From Bryobacterales bacterium (GTDB lineage: Bacteria; Acidobacteriota; Terriglobia; Bryobacterales; Bryobacteraceae): DNA of 41,372 nucleotides. A model generated the notes under the pieces. The model worked only from the letters and a program-made list of their open reading frames with translations. It ran no database searches and was not told the origin of the DNA. Positions within the stretch are counted from its first letter, which is position 1. The number at the start of each line of letters is the position of its first letter. The position numbers were made by a program, and so were the translations under genes. Where the stretch lies: assembly GCA_016789745.1 (NCBI GenBank), contig JAEUQF010000145.1:1-41372 (forward strand). Direction: 5' to 3'. Below are positions 29,489-39,428 of the stretch, piece by piece.

Positions 29489-29538
29489 GGCCGGGGCCGA
29501 GGGAGTTGCGGCGCGGCGCCGGCATCACTCCGATGCAT

Positions 29539-29573
29539 ATCGCGCGCAGAGATGCGGAGGACGCAGAGAAAAC
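29539..29573. repeat. dispersed CGCAGAG-type repeat, copy 1
   Basis: ATCGCGCGCAGAG followed after a few bases by AGGACGCAGAGAAAA; the same arrangement recurs at 33363-33396. It lies in the 110-base gap between the convergent sulfatase and ClpS-like genes, which otherwise shows nothing. Confidence 0.55.
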
Positions 29574-29598
29574 ACGGACAAACAATGAAGATATCGCG

Positions 29599-29946
29599 CT
29601 AGCAGGCCTGCCCGCCGCGATCGGAGCCGGCGGCCGGTTCGATGATGGCCGACATGGAACCGGCTGACTTTGGGATGCGCCAATCCTTGCCATAGCCGTG
29701 GATCTGTTCCTTGGCGAAGTTGGCCAGCGGCAGTTCGGCGGTGAGGATGATAGTGCGTCCGGTGGAATCCACTTCGACGGCATGACGGAAGGCCTGTTCC
29801 TTGGAGAACAGGAAGAGACTTTGGAGCATCTCCACGACGTAGTCGTAGCTGTGTTCATCGTCGTCGAGCAGGACACAGTGATACAGCGGTGTGAGAACAC
29901 CTTCGGTGGATTGCTCGGTGGTTTCGTTGGGCAGCGTTGCCGGCAT
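29599..29946 (-). CDS. clpS: ClpS-like protease adaptor with altered N-degron pocket
   Basis: I start at 29946 (MPATLPNETTEQ), giving 115 residues, close to the usual ClpS length; a start 14 codons upstream is possible. The fold match is clear: YHCVLLDDDEHSYDYVVEML aligns with [20 protein letters not shown] of E. coli ClpS, followed by the helix ending HAVEVDSTGR. ClpS hands N-degron substrates to ClpAP/ClpCP. However, pocket residues differ from E. coli: Asn34 is Asp28, Met40 is Tyr34, Met62 is Ala56 and His66 is Asp60. The Clp-ATPase contact surface and overall length seem kept. So it is probably a ClpS-fold adaptor with a different or no N-degron preference, which is inference. No clpA or clpC is nearby. 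The gene starts 48 bases after the upstream 895-residue gene. Confidence 0.8.
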   Translation of the reverse strand: MPATLPNETTEQSTEGVLTPLYHCVLLDDDEHSYDYVVEMLQSLFLFSKEQAFRHAVEVDSTGRTIILTAELPLANFAKEQIHGYGKDWRIPKSAGSMSAIIEPAAGSDRGGQAC

Positions 29947-29994
29947 AGTTGTCGACAATCTCAGGATGCCACATTGGGGAGGGGCCACGCCGGT

Positions 29995-32682
29995 TTAGGG
30001 GAGCAGAATGCGGCGGAATAGCTCCTCGGCGATGCGGCGGTTATCGCGCGTATAAAAGTATTCGTTGTAAATCCAGGGGTCGCCGAGGGCGATGACGCGG
30101 CCTTTGTCGTGCTTTACGGCGACCAGGATGGGTGTTTCGCGTTCGGCGAGGAGGATTTCGGCGTTTGGGTTGGAGACTTTGATAGGGGCAACGTCGACGG
30201 CGTAGAAGTGGAGGCCGGGGGTGAACCAGCCGCCTTGCGGGGTGGAGAGGGTGAGTTTGGAGTTGCCTGTGGCGTCGGCGTGCTTGCGCTCTTCAAACTG
30301 AAGGCCGAAGCGGCGGGCGAGCGCGTTCATGCGGGGGAACTCGGCGTTGCCGGGGTCGTTGCCGAGTAACACCAGCGTGCCGCCTTGTTTGACCCAGTTG
30401 TCGAGCGTGTCGATTTCCTGGCCGGCGATGAGGTTGGGTTTCGGGGATTCGGCTTCGGTGTCGGGGTCGACCAGGAAGAACAGGTCGATGCCCTGCATGG
30501 CTTGCGGGGTGATGGCTTCGCGGACGGTGCGCAGTTCGCCCTGCAGTTGTTTGAGCATGTGGCTGAGGCCGGAGAAGCCGCCGGGGTAGTTGCCTTCCCA
30601 AAGGTAGTGGGGCTGCGCTTCGCGGTTGTGCCAGTTGTCGACGGCGACCACCTTGGTGCCGCGTTCGTTGTAGATGGGGTTGGCGAAGGCGCCGTTGCCG
30701 GCGATGTCCCAGACGGCGAGGCGAGCCCAGCGCCAGCCAGGGGCGTCGACGGTGAACGTGATGTTGTGGCTTTGGAATTCGGCCGTATCGGCCAGGGAGT
30801 AGATCTGGCGGTGTGTTTTGGTGCCGTCGCCCCAGACGAGTTCGGCGAACTGGAGGGGGAAGGTGTTGCGGAGGGTGGCGGTGGCTTTGAGCTGATCGCG
30901 GCGCGGTTCGGTGATGGTGTGTTCGGGCATGAGCACTTCGCCGGTGCTGACGAAGTAGTCGCCCTTGGCCATGGCGCGGAGGACTTCGCCGTAGTTGTCG
31001 AAGGAGGGGAGGGCCGGCAGGCGCACATAGTTGACGTTGAGGTGGGCGTAGAGTTCGTGGGTGTGGTCCACCTGGAACATGTCGCTTTCCGAGAGCAGCT
31101 TTTTGCGGAGGCCCCAGTTGCTCCAATCGTCGAGGAGGTTGAGGGAACGTTCGCCCATGCGTGGGGAGGACATGTCGGCGGGCATTTGTTTCCAGCCGGC
31201 GCCGACGTAGGTGTCGTCCAGGAAGTGCAGGGCGTAGCGGATGGCGTCGGGGTATCCTTTGGAACCTTTGGTGCGCGGGTGGGTCTGGTAGGCGAAGCCG
31301 TTTTCGCGGCGCATCATGTCGAGCAGGGCTTTCGCATCACCGATGGTGTAGACGGTGCCGTAGCCGGGCACTTCCTTGCGGGTGGATGGCGTGCCTGGCT
31401 TGGCCATGAACCAATAGACGGGCTTGGGGAAGGCGACGGCCCAGTGGCCGCCGTAGTGTACGTTGGCCTCTTCGGAAGGGATGAGGAGGAAGTCTTTATC
31501 GGATTGGGCGCGGCTGTAATCGTAGTAGGCTTTCAGTTCGCGCAGGCGCAGTTCGGTCTGGTCCTGGGGGTGGCCGTCGCCGTGGAAGTCGGCGATCATG
31601 GCGGCGTCGACGCCGAGGTCCTTGAGGACGGGTTTGAAGGGAGGCTCCCAGGCAGGGCCGCCTTTCTCCATGGCCTGGACGGTGTAGGCGAAGTGCCAGT
31701 GGGGGGCGACGGAGATATAGCCGTCGAGGTGGGGAAGGCGGTCGCGGCTGGTGTAGCGGAGGACATCGTCGAGCGCGGTTTGCGGCTGGTCGCTGTCGCT
31801 GAGCAGATAGAAGACGTTCATGCGCTGCGCGGTGCCCGGGGGCGCGTTGGCCCAGGGGTAGAAGCGCCAGTTCTCGTCTGCCAGTTGGCGGACGCCGAGC
31901 CAGATCTGACCGCGAAAGGCGGTGTGCCAGACAAAGCCGAGGTTGGTGGAGAAGTCACGGGGCAGGAAGTATTTGTGCGGGGAGGGGAAGACGGCGATGG
32001 ACCCGCCCTGGGCGCGGGCGGCGAGGGCTCGATAGCGGACGCGGGGGGTGTACTTTTCCGAGGCGTTGGGGTGCTCGGTGCGGAGTTGGCCTTCGGTGTC
32101 GTAATAGACGATGTCCGATTCCATGTTGCTGCCGGGGCGGGCGTCGCGGGGGACGGCCATGCGCAGGCCGGCGTTGTAGAAGTAGGCGGTATCGGGGACG
32201 TCGGTGGAGGCGACGGCGGCCTGTTCGATGAGGCGGGAGCCGGGGAAGAAGACGTAGCGGATGGAGCCTTTGAAGATGCCCATCTCGAAGCCGTCGAAGG
32301 TGAGTTCGACGCGGTTGCCGATGGTTTGGGCGCGGGCGGCGGTGAGTTTCAGGTTGCCCTGGAAGACGCGGGTACCGTCGGGGTGGCTGGGCGGGAAGTC
32401 GAAGAACTCATCGAAGCCGCCGCGGCGTTTGCCGGTCTGGCCGTCGTAGAGGGGGACGGCGTTCTGGATGACGGTTTTGCCGTTGGTGGTGATGGAGGCG
32501 ATGAGGGGTTTGGCGGGGTCGAGGTGGAAGGTGGCGTTCCAGGTCTGGCTGGCGGCGTCTTTCCAGGTGACGATGGCGGTGTCGACGGATTGGGTGACGG
32601 TGATGGGGCCGGGTTTGACGGCGGAGAGGTCGAGGGGGATAGGGGCGGCGGCGGCCAGGAGGATGGGGAGGAAGAAAAGCAC
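29995..32682 (-). CDS. large secreted protein with PHP-like metal-binding centre and GAT-like C-terminus
   Basis: This 895-residue protein has a signal peptide (MLFFLPILLAAAAPIPLD). Residues ~20-300 are beta-rich and resemble a carbohydrate-type beta-sandwich. Residues ~320-560 contain a series of possible metal ligands in PHP-like order: His328/His330 (HWH), Asp365-His367 (DFHGD), His371, Glu404/Glu405 (PSEEANVH), His409, His413, His468 (YQTHPR), Asp539-His540-His542 (DHTHE). Residues ~720-895 resemble a ThuA/glutamine-amidotransferase-like flavodoxin fold (GIDLFFLVDPDTE; WVKQGGTLVLLG; GRVIALGDPWIYN). I do not recognise a named family for the whole protein. It may hydrolyse a phosphate or sugar-linked substrate in the periplasm; this is inference. 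It precedes the ClpS-like gene by 48 bases on the same strand and is divergent from the DUF1569-type gene. Confidence 0.65.
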   Translation of the reverse strand: MLFFLPILLAAAAPIPLDLSAVKPGPITVTQSVDTAIVTWKDAASQTWNATFHLDPAKPLIASITTNGKTVIQNAVPLYDGQTGKRRGGFDEFFDFPPSHPDGTRVFQGNLKLTAARAQTIGNRVELTFDGFEMGIFKGSIRYVFFPGSRLIEQAAVASTDVPDTAYFYNAGLRMAVPRDARPGSNMESDIVYYDTEGQLRTEHPNASEKYTPRVRYRALAARAQGGSIAVFPSPHKYFLPRDFSTNLGFVWHTAFRGQIWLGVRQLADENWRFYPWANAPPGTAQRMNVFYLLSDSDQPQTALDDVLRYTSRDRLPHLDGYISVAPHWHFAYTVQAMEKGGPAWEPPFKPVLKDLGVDAAMIADFHGDGHPQDQTELRLRELKAYYDYSRAQSDKDFLLIPSEEANVHYGGHWAVAFPKPVYWFMAKPGTPSTRKEVPGYGTVYTIGDAKALLDMMRRENGFAYQTHPRTKGSKGYPDAIRYALHFLDDTYVGAGWKQMPADMSSPRMGERSLNLLDDWSNWGLRKKLLSESDMFQVDHTHELYAHLNVNYVRLPALPSFDNYGEVLRAMAKGDYFVSTGEVLMPEHTITEPRRDQLKATATLRNTFPLQFAELVWGDGTKTHRQIYSLADTAEFQSHNITFTVDAPGWRWARLAVWDIAGNGAFANPIYNERGTKVVAVDNWHNREAQPHYLWEGNYPGGFSGLSHMLKQLQGELRTVREAITPQAMQGIDLFFLVDPDTEAESPKPNLIAGQEIDTLDNWVKQGGTLVLLGNDPGNAEFPRMNALARRFGLQFEERKHADATGNSKLTLSTPQGGWFTPGLHFYAVDVAPIKVSNPNAEILLAERETPILVAVKHDKGRVIALGDPWIYNEYFYTRDNRRIAEELFRRILLP

Positions 32683-32747
32683 GTCACATTTTTATCAGAC
32701 TGGTGATCCGATTTGGGGATGGAGGTCGCGTATCTGGGGAAAGAGCC

Positions 32748-33206
32748 ATGCGCACTTTGGACGATCCTGGTTGTCTGGAAGAGCTGGAGCGACGGCTGAC
32801 CGGTCTGGAGCCCGCTTCCAAACGCCGGTGGGGAAGAATGACACCTCACCAGGCGGTGTGCCACCTGTCCGATGCATACCGCGTGCTGATGGGCTTAAAG
32901 CCCGCTGAATCGGTCGAGAATTGGATGGGGCGGAACGTGCTGCGTGTACTGGCGCTGCATGTTCCGCTCCGCTGGCCGCAAGGGGTGAAGACCGGCTATG
33001 CTTCCGATCCGGAAGGTGGCGGGACACGGCCTTCGGTGTTTGTGCGGGATTCGGAGGAACTACGCTGGCTGCTGCGGAGGTATGTTTCGGGGCAGCCGGC
33101 GTATCCCGGTGCCCGGCATCCGATGATGGGGGAACTGAGCCGGTGGGAACGCATGCGGTGGGGGTATTTGCATGCGGACCATCATTTGCGGCAGTTCGGG
33201 TTATAG
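32748..33206 (+). CDS. DUF1569/DinB-superfamily protein
   Basis: I start at the ATG at 32748, behind GGGGAAAGAG (32737-32746); an earlier in-frame ATG at 32703 would lie in the divergent promoter gap. The 152-residue protein matches the DUF1569 group of the DinB/YfiT-like four-helix-bundle superfamily. Possible metal ligands are the histidines in TPHQAVCHLSDA (~37-48) and the closing HADHHLRQFG. DinB-like proteins include metal-dependent thiol transferases and hydrolases, but most, including DUF1569, have no assigned reaction. No signal peptide is visible. A second DinB-superfamily gene, of a different subgroup, lies only 272 bases away on the other strand. Confidence 0.82.
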   Translation: MRTLDDPGCLEELERRLTGLEPASKRRWGRMTPHQAVCHLSDAYRVLMGLKPAESVENWMGRNVLRVLALHVPLRWPQGVKTGYASDPEGGGTRPSVFVRDSEELRWLLRRYVSGQPAYPGARHPMMGELSRWERMRWGYLHADHHLRQFGL

Positions 33207-33217
33207 GGGTGCGAGTC

Positions 33218-33470
33218 TCTCGCCACTCCTTCGCCGAGGCTTCGGCGGGCAAGCAAGCTCACCAAGCGCGCCAAGGAGACCGCAACACAAAATGGGAATG
33301 TGCCGGACGTGTATTCCAGGTTATTGGCGGCTCGGAAGAGGCGCGGCAGACGTTTTCGGAAAATCGCGCGCAGAGCCGCAAAGGACGCAGAGAAAAGAGC
33401 GCGAGAGAACAGAGAGAAGTGCCTGCGGGCGTCTCCCTGGTTATGGGCAGCCCGCAGGGCTTGGATACTC
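33218..33470. repeat. composite dispersed repeat block
   Basis: Three sub-blocks fill this 272-base convergent gap. Bases 33218-33277 carry a hairpin-forming CGCCGAGGCTTCGGCG core and match 40999-41060. Bases 33363-33396 match the CGCAGAG repeat at 29539-29573. Bases 33410-33470, including CCTGGTTATGGGC, match 41071-41133. Readable frames across it are not credible genes. Confidence 0.65.
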
Positions 33471-33478
33471 TGATCTTG

Positions 33479-33988
33479 TTATTGCGCGGATTGTGCTTCG
33501 GCGTCCATGCCGCCCCAGAGGTTCATGGTGTTGAGCTCTTCGCGGCCGCAGGATTTGAGATAGCAGAACAACTGAGTGCGATAGGCGGCGTGGCCGGCGA
33601 CGATGAGGTTGATGAGTTGGACGCCGCGCGGGCTGGGGGGGCCGAAGAGGGCGACGTCTTCCTGGAAGTCGGCGTCGGTCCAGGACTCCAGCAGTTCGGC
33701 ATAGAGGGCGGATTGGGACTCCAGGGATTCGACGATGTTGGCGAAATCCATTTCGTTGGCTCGCGCCTCGGCGGCGTTCCACTCGTCGATGAGGAAGGTG
33801 CCGGCCTTGATGGAGGGCACCAGAACCGGTCCCATGAGGGTGAGGTAACGGAGCAGTTCGATGGTGCTGCGCTGTTTGGGGGTTGGGCGGTAGTCGAGGA
33901 ACTCCGGCTGGACCTTGCCGCAGAGGTGAACGAGGATCCGGACCTCATTCTGTAAGCAGGCGATGAGTTGTTCTTTGGATAAGACCAT
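33479..33988 (-). CDS. DinB-family protein
   Basis: The 169-residue protein is helical and matches DinB-family four-helix bundles: LSKEQLIACLQNEVRILVHL at the start, RSTIELLRYLTLMGPVLVPS in the second helix region, and LIVAGHAAYRTQLFCYLKS near the end. Candidate metal-binding histidines are His21 and the one in AGHAAYR, but a full three-residue set is not obvious. The function is unknown; the name comes from a B. subtilis DNA-damage-induced gene. It starts 12 bases after the uvrA stop on the same strand, so the two are probably co-transcribed, which weakly suggests a role in stress response. No signal peptide is visible. Confidence 0.8.
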   Translation of the reverse strand: MVLSKEQLIACLQNEVRILVHLCGKVQPEFLDYRPTPKQRSTIELLRYLTLMGPVLVPSIKAGTFLIDEWNAAEARANEMDFANIVESLESQSALYAELLESWTDADFQEDVALFGPPSPRGVQLINLIVAGHAAYRTQLFCYLKSCGREELNTMNLWGGMDAEAQSAQ

Positions 33989-34000
33989 ATGCCGTCCACT

Positions 34001-36793
<2,793 letters not shown>

Positions 36794-36804
36794 TTTGTTC
36801 CAGT

Positions 36805-36814
36805 AGAGATCTCT
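36805..36814. promoter_or_regulatory. palindrome between uvrA and mutY
   Basis: AGAGATCTCT is a perfect 10-base palindrome in the 35-base gap between these divergent repair genes. It could be a shared operator. It does not match the B. subtilis-type SOS box, so no regulator is proposed. Confidence 0.25.
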
Positions 36815-36828
36815 TCATTGTACCAGCC

Positions 36829-37812
36829 ATGTTGGATGTAGCCGGGTTTCGAAGGGCATTATTGCGATGGTATGAGCGGCAGAAGCGGGATCTGCCGTGG
36901 CGGCGGACGGACGATCCGTATCGCATCTGGGTGTCGGAGATTATGCTGCAGCAGACGCGCGTGGCGGCGGTGATTCCTTACTACGAACGGTTTCTGGAGC
37001 GGTTTCCGAAGGTGGAGGATCTGGCGGAGGCGCCGGAGGCGGAGCTGCTGCGGGCGTGGGCGGGGTTAGGCTACTATTCGCGGGCGCGGAATCTGCAGAA
37101 GGCGGCGCGGGAGATCGTGTCGCAGGGCGGGTTTCCGCGGGAGTACGAGGCGATCCGGGCACTGCCGGGGATTGGGGATTATACGGCAGCGGCGGTTGGG
37201 TCGATTGCGTTCGGGCTGCCGGTGGCGGTGTTGGATGGGAACGTGATGCGGGTGCTGGCGAGGATTGATAATGATGCAGCCGATATTCAAGCGCCGGTGA
37301 CGCGGGGGCGGCTGCGCGAGCGGGCGCAGGAGCTGTTGTCCGTGCGGCATCCGGCGGCGTTCAACCAGGCCATGATGGAGCTGGGCGCGACAATCTGTCT
37401 GCCGAAGAATCCGCAGTGTTTGTTGTGTCCGGTGAATGGGAATTGCCGGGCGGCGGCGGCGGGTACGGCGAATCAGCTGCCGGTGAAGGGGAGGAAGGCG
37501 GCGATCCAGCGCGTCAGCCGGACGCTGTTGTGGGTGGAGCGGGTGGAAGAGGGTGTGCACCAGGTGCTGGCGCGGCTGGTGAAGGGGTTTTGGGAGTTAC
37601 CGGATGCGGAGGCGGTGGTGAACGCGGAATGGACGCAGCGGGTGGGACATTTTTCGCACGCGATCATGAATACCGTGTACCGATTTGAGGTGGTTCGTGC
37701 GTCGGCATTTCTTATGCCGGAAGGGTATGAATGGGTAACGTTGGGGAGACAGGTGGGGTCGCCATTGAGCACGGTCACGCGGAAGGCGCAGCGTTTGTTT
37801 AGCAGACCTTAA
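36829..37812 (+). CDS. mutY: A/G-specific adenine glycosylase
   Basis: MutY removes adenine mispaired with 8-oxoguanine. The 327-residue protein has the HhH-GPD fold. Catalytic Glu37 is in WVSEIMLQQTRV, the helix-hairpin-helix is LPGIGDYTAAAVGSIA (~112-127), and Asp136 is in VAVLDGNVMRV. The iron-sulfur loop has Cys190, Cys197, Cys200 and Cys206 with spacing 6-2-5, as in MutY. The C-terminal NUDIX-like 8-oxoG-recognition domain (~225-327) is present but short and diverged (LWVERVEEGVHQVLARLVKG; VGHFSHAIMNTVYRFEV). There is no clear Shine-Dalgarno sequence before the ATG. It is divergent from uvrA with only 35 bases between, so repair genes are paired here. A hairpin overlaps the stop codon. 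Confidence 0.95.
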   Translation: MLDVAGFRRALLRWYERQKRDLPWRRTDDPYRIWVSEIMLQQTRVAAVIPYYERFLERFPKVEDLAEAPEAELLRAWAGLGYYSRARNLQKAAREIVSQGGFPREYEAIRALPGIGDYTAAAVGSIAFGLPVAVLDGNVMRVLARIDNDAADIQAPVTRGRLRERAQELLSVRHPAAFNQAMMELGATICLPKNPQCLLCPVNGNCRAAAAGTANQLPVKGRKAAIQRVSRTLLWVERVEEGVHQVLARLVKGFWELPDAEAVVNAEWTQRVGHFSHAIMNTVYRFEVVRASAFLMPEGYEWVTLGRQVGSPLSTVTRKAQRLFSRP

Positions 37813-37820
37813 TGTCTGCT
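37801..37820 (+). terminator. hairpin overlapping the mutY stop
   Basis: AGCAGAC and GTCTGCT form a 7-bp perfect stem with a 6-base loop. No T run follows, so termination is uncertain; the stop codon lies inside the loop region. Confidence 0.35.
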
Positions 37821-37854
37821 GTGCGTTGTCACAACATTTCTCAGCACAATCTAC

Positions 37855-37882
37855 TTGACGACGAAAATCATTTAGATAGACT
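37855..37882 (+). promoter_or_regulatory. candidate sigma70-type promoter
   Basis: TTGACG (37855-37860) and TAGACT (37877-37882) are separated by 16 bases in an AT-rich stretch between mutY and the secreted CxxCH protein gene. The leader to the ATG at 37954 would be about 65 bases. Confidence 0.55.
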
Positions 37883-37953
37883 AAATACACAACGCTCGCT
37901 TCGAGCCGGGTCGTAGATCGTTACTTTTGTCGGCTTCCGGGGTTATCAGTCGT

Positions 37954-39303
37954 ATGGGGATTTCACTTCGCAGGAAAACTGCGGTCAAACTTGCAATTGT
38001 TTCCATTGGATTGCCGCTACTGGTTTGGGCCTATGCGGGCGGTCCGGATGCGCGTCACACCGGTGCGCCAGGGGATCAGACCTGTGCCACCGCGGGGTGC
38101 CACACCGGCACGGCCGTGAATGGCGGACCGGGGAACGTAGCGATTGCGTTTCCGAATGAATCGATGACCTATACACCGGGGACGCGGCAGCGTTGGACGG
38201 TAACGGTAACCGATGCGCAGCAGCGTGTCTTTGGCTTCCAGGCGACGGCTCGGCTGGAATCGAATTTGTCAGGCGGGCAGGCGGGCAGTTTTCAGAACGT
38301 GGATGCGCGGACGGCGGTGATCTGCGATGACGGGGCGGTGCGGCCGGCATCCGGGTGCCGTGCGGCGTTTAACGTGGAGTTTATCCAGCATACAAACGCC
38401 AACACGACCAACACGTTCACGATCGACTGGGATCCGCCGGCGACCGATGTTGGCAACGTGCGAATCTACATTGCCGGGAATGCGGCCAACGGCAATAACA
38501 CCAATAGCGGGGATCGGATCTACACGCGGTCGTACACGCTGACGCCGGCGACGACGGGCGGGGGCGGTAACAGGCCGACGATCTCGGCGGTGGGAGAAGG
38601 CTTCAACTTCACGTCGGGCGTGGCGCCTGGGAGTTGGACGACGATTTTCGGGTCGAATCTTTCGACGACAACGCGGGACTGGAACGGGGCTGGCGGCGTG
38701 AGTGGTACGACGCTGCCGGCGTCGCTGGACGGGGTCAGCGTGACTATCAATAACCGGCCGGCGACGATGTTCTTCATCAGCCCGGGGCAGATCAACGTGC
38801 TCTCGCCGAATGATGTGGGCACGGGGCCGGTGAACGTGGTGGTGACGAATGCGGCGGGCGCGTCGCAGGCGTTTGCCACAACGGCGGTGGCGGCGAAACC
38901 GGCGTTCTATGCACCGTTCGCGCAGGAAGGCCGGTTCTTTGTGACGGCGGTAGCGTTGGACGGCACCTATGTGGGCAAGCGCGGCGCGGATCCGCGGGTG
39001 ACGCGTGGGGCACGTCCGGGTGAGGTGCTGCAGGTATTCGCGACGGGGTTTGGGGCCACCAATCCTGTGGTGTCGACGACGCAGATTTTCAGCGGCGCTC
39101 CCGCGGTTGTGGCGCCGGTTCGCATTCGGTTTGGAGAGACGGTGGCGACGGTAGCCGGTAACGGCAACCTGGTGGCGCCGGGTCTGTATCAATTCAATGT
39201 CACGGTGCCGGCCACGCTGCAGAACGGCGACGTGCAGCTGTTTGCCGAAGTTGGCGGTGTGACGAGTTCGAATGCGGTTTATGTAACGATCGAGCGCCCC
39301 TGA
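37954..39303 (+). CDS. secreted protein with CX4CH motif and TIGR03437 C-terminal domain (first of a pair)
   Basis: The ATG at 37954 starts a 449-residue protein with a signal peptide ending near VWAYA (~28). The mature N-terminus has RHTGAPGDQTCATAGCHTG, the pattern of the choice-of-anchor V type domain, with Cys44, Cys49 and His50. This is a CX4CH variant of the haem-c motif; whether haem binds is unknown. Residues ~50-190 form a beta-rich, Reelin-like domain (FGFQATARLES; FTIDWDPPATDVGNVRIYIA; AGNAANGNN). Residues ~205-449 are a TIGR03437 domain (GSWTTIFGSNLS; FFISPGQINVLSPND; LQVFATGFG; AGLYQFNV-like PGLYQFNVTVP). That domain is typical of Solibacter-type genomes. A ribosome site (GGGG at 37937-37940) is somewhat far from the ATG. 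A paralogue follows after 125 bases. Confidence 0.85.
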   Translation: MGISLRRKTAVKLAIVSIGLPLLVWAYAGGPDARHTGAPGDQTCATAGCHTGTAVNGGPGNVAIAFPNESMTYTPGTRQRWTVTVTDAQQRVFGFQATARLESNLSGGQAGSFQNVDARTAVICDDGAVRPASGCRAAFNVEFIQHTNANTTNTFTIDWDPPATDVGNVRIYIAGNAANGNNTNSGDRIYTRSYTLTPATTGGGGNRPTISAVGEGFNFTSGVAPGSWTTIFGSNLSTTTRDWNGAGGVSGTTLPASLDGVSVTINNRPATMFFISPGQINVLSPNDVGTGPVNVVVTNAAGASQAFATTAVAAKPAFYAPFAQEGRFFVTAVALDGTYVGKRGADPRVTRGARPGEVLQVFATGFGATNPVVSTTQIFSGAPAVVAPVRIRFGETVATVAGNGNLVAPGLYQFNVTVPATLQNGDVQLFAEVGGVTSSNAVYVTIERP

Positions 39304-39318
39304 GTCTGGGAGAGAAGG

Positions 39319-39402
39319 GCGCCCGGTTTCCAAGCGGACTTCAGATCCGCTCCTGATGTGGCAGTACCCCGGCAACTGTTGCGGAAAGCAGAGGCCGGGC
39401 GC
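39319..39402 (+). ncRNA. structured leader RNA upstream of the second CxxCH protein
   Basis: An 8-bp perfect outer stem pairs GCGCCCGG (39319-39326) with CCGGGCGC (39395-39402). Inside it are a 6-bp hairpin AGCGGA/TCCGCT (39333-39338 with 39346-39351) and a possible short one around GCAACTGTTGC. The multi-branched arrangement ends 26 bases before the GTG start. It does not match the c-di-GMP, TPP, cobalamin, ZTP, THF or Moco riboswitch consensus as I recall them. It may be an undescribed cis-regulator or simply GC-rich folding. Confidence 0.4.
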
Positions 39403-39428
39403 TCGGATTCTCGCTTCAAGGGGTTATT

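Noticed and set aside
30385..32706. 773-codon open frame on the plus strand opposite the 895-residue gene
   Set aside because: It is low-complexity, Gly/Val/Glu/Ala-rich, has no motifs and mirrors the minus-strand gene; it results from high GC and strong codon bias.
32921..33955. 344-codon plus-strand frame through the repeat block
   Set aside because: It joins shadows of two DinB-superfamily genes via the repeat; the SFAEASAGKQAHQ piece is translated repeat.
39304..39428. Known riboswitch (c-di-GMP type I, TPP, ZTP or Moco)
   Set aside because: The conserved core sequences of these classes as I recall them are absent; only the fold is suggestive.
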